Shown here piece after piece: positions 6,613 to 7,586 of a DNA stretch of 7,586 nt (the first letter of the stretch is position 1; every line of letters begins with the position of its first letter). Source of the DNA: an uncultured Acidimicrobium sp. (GTDB lineage Bacteria; Actinomycetota; Acidimicrobiia; Acidimicrobiales; Ilumatobacteraceae); the NCBI GenBank assembly GCA_903853285.1, contig CAINTF010000184.1, forward strand, positions 1-7,586. The letters run 5' to 3'. The notes below the pieces were generated by a model. The model did no database searches. It was not told the origin of the DNA and worked only from the letters and a program-made list of their open reading frames with translations. A program made the position numbers and the translations under genes.

Positions 6613-6618
6613 TAGGGT
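6613..6618 (+). promoter_or_regulatory. putative -10 element (TAGGGT) for moxR-coxE
   Basis: TAGGGT fits TANNNT and ends 7 nt before the ATG at 6626, placing a transcript start at the start codon. The same AGGG (6614-6617) could be read as a Shine-Dalgarno sequence 8 nt from the ATG; both cannot apply to the same transcript. No -35 match is visible. Confidence 0.33.
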
Positions 6619-6625
6619 TGCTCAA

Positions 6626-7492
6626 ATGGAAAATCGATTCGAATCAGTTGAACAAGTCCGCGATGGACTAAAAAAGGTCCACTATTTGTCAGATGACGGT
6701 ATTGCTGGCGTGGTCTTTCTTGCGCAGCGATTGGGCAAGCCAATTTTGGTTGAAGGACCAGCAGGAACTGGAAAAACCCAGTTGGCAAAGAGCGTTGCAG
6801 AGATGTTGAACGCACGACTCATTCGATTGCAGTGCTACGAGGGATTGGATGAATCGAAGGCGCTCTACGAATGGAACTACAAAAAGCAATTGCTCCGCAT
6901 CCAGGCTGACAAGAACAGCGATTCGTGGTCACAGGTTCAAGATGACATCTTTAGTGAAGAGTTTTTGTTGACTCGTCCATTGCTCGAGGCAATTAGCAGC
7001 CCAGACCCTGTAGTGCTGTTGATTGACGAAGTGGATCGTGTCGAAATCGAGACAGAGGCTTTGCTGCTTGAAATTCTTTCTGAGTATCAGGTCTCAATTC
7101 CAGAGTTGGGCACCATTACTGCGAAGCAAATTCCGATGGTGTTTTTGACATCGAATAACACGCGCGAATTGTCGGAAGCACTCAAGCGACGTTGCTTGTT
7201 CTTGCACATCGACTATCCAGACATGGAGCGCGAAAAAGAAATTGTGCTCACAAAAGTTCCGGATATCACGCAGAACCTGGCCGACCAGATTGCTCGTATT
7301 GTTCGCAGCATTCGTCAGCTTGATTTGAAGAAGGCCCCATCGGTGAGCGAGACCTTGGACTGGGCACGAACACTGATGCTGATGGGAATCGAAAACATCG
7401 ACGCTCAAGAAGCAAAAGACACATTACATATCTTGCTCAAATACCAGACCGACATCGCTAAGGCAGCCAAGGAACTGTCGGTCGACAAGTAA
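6626..7492 (+). CDS. MoxR-family AAA+ ATPase, CoxD-like
   Basis: This is a 288-residue AAA+ ATPase of the MoxR group, chaperone-like enzymes that usually work with a VWA-domain partner to assemble or activate protein complexes. Walker A is GPAGTGKT (44-51), Walker B is LLIDE (131-135), sensor 1 is LTSNNTRE (174-181), the arginine-finger region is EALKRR (184-189), and a sensor-2-like PSVSETLDW is at 238-246. The segment QCYEGLD...YEWNYKKQLL (69-90) is typical of the subgroup that includes CoxD of CO dehydrogenase loci. It differs from the QFTPD form of canonical MoxR proteins. A VWA/CoxE-like gene starts 11 nt after the stop, fitting the known ATPase-VWA pairing. In CO-oxidising bacteria CoxD is implicated in maturing the Mo-Cu centre. 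No CO dehydrogenase gene is visible here, so the client is unknown and I give no gene symbol. Confidence 0.9.
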   Translation: MENRFESVEQVRDGLKKVHYLSDDGIAGVVFLAQRLGKPILVEGPAGTGKTQLAKSVAEMLNARLIRLQCYEGLDESKALYEWNYKKQLLRIQADKNSDSWSQVQDDIFSEEFLLTRPLLEAISSPDPVVLLIDEVDRVEIETEALLLEILSEYQVSIPELGTITAKQIPMVFLTSNNTRELSEALKRRCLFLHIDYPDMEREKEIVLTKVPDITQNLADQIARIVRSIRQLDLKKAPSVSETLDWARTLMLMGIENIDAQEAKDTLHILLKYQTDIAKAAKELSVDK

Positions 7493-7503
7493 GGCAAAAC
7501 AAT

Positions 7504-7586
7504 ATGACCGTGCTCGATTTAATGTCGGGTTTCATTGCTGAGTTACGAAAAGCTGGTTTGCCTGTCAGTCTGACGGAAAACCTAGA
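7504..7586 (+). CDS. VWA/CoxE-like protein, N-terminal fragment (3' end outside window)
   Basis: An ATG at 7504 opens a frame that continues to the window edge, giving 27 complete codons. The residues MSGFIAELRKAGLPVSLTENL resemble the N-terminus of VWA-domain CoxE-family proteins, which commonly begin with a helix ending in an R.AGLPVS-type motif. AAGG at 7491-7494, overlapping the moxR stop, is a suitable ribosome binding site 9 nt away. The position directly after a CoxD-like ATPase supports the call. The VWA domain and its metal site are beyond the window, so this rests on a short match plus context. Confidence 0.72.
   Translation, partial: MTVLDLMSGFIAELRKAGLPVSLTENL

Noticed and set aside
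1..7586. Search for CRISPR arrays, insertion sequences, tRNAs, phage or toxin-antitoxin genes
   Set aside because: I saw no regular repeat-spacer pattern, transposase, terminal inverted repeats or tRNA-like cloverleaf, and almost every base is accounted for by conserved genes.

Overview
This is an ordinary, gene-dense chromosomal window with no mobile element, CRISPR array, rRNA or tRNA that I can see. It carries eight genes. In order they are the 3' end of an RNase E/G gene, rplU (L21), rpmA (L27), a reverse-strand dGTPase-family gene, obg, proB, a reverse-strand murJ, a MoxR/CoxD-type AAA+ ATPase, and the first 27 codons of a probable VWA/CoxE-type protein that leaves the window. The RNase E/G-L21-L27-Obg-ProB series, the form of the dGTPase and the possible leaderless starts suggest an actinobacterium. 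By eye the GC content is near one half, low for that phylum, so an aquatic Acidimicrobiia-like lineage is my best guess. That placement is an inference from protein style, not from a search.

Layout: positions 3-1469 (+) hold a translation and RNA-processing block, rne/rng-rplU-rpmA, with a structured 73-nt leader before rplU. Positions 1466-2617 (-) hold dgt, which meets rpmA tail to tail; the two stop codons share a TTAA. Positions 2666-5013 (+) hold obg and proB, 2 nt apart and clearly co-transcribed. Positions 4977-6563 (-) hold murJ, whose last codons overlap the end of proB by 37 nt. From 6626 (+) a moxR-like gene and a coxE-like gene form another unit that runs off the right edge.

Functionally, L21, L27 and Obg all serve the large ribosomal subunit, and RNase E/G processes rRNA and mRNA. 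ProB starts proline synthesis, dGTPase trims dNTP pools and MurJ flips lipid II for the cell wall. The last two genes form an AAA+/VWA chaperone pair whose best-known relatives act in metallo-enzyme maturation. All are housekeeping genes except that last pair.

The points worth a second look are architectural. The classical rplU-rpmA-obg operon is interrupted by an inverted dgt. Two opposite-strand gene pairs overlap at their ends. Both divergent spacers are very short (48 and 62 nt) and carry TANNNT -10-like motifs 7-11 nt before the start codons, as expected for leaderless or nearly leaderless mRNAs. Obg has a TKxD rather than NKxD G4 motif. I did not find evidence of a previously undescribed system.
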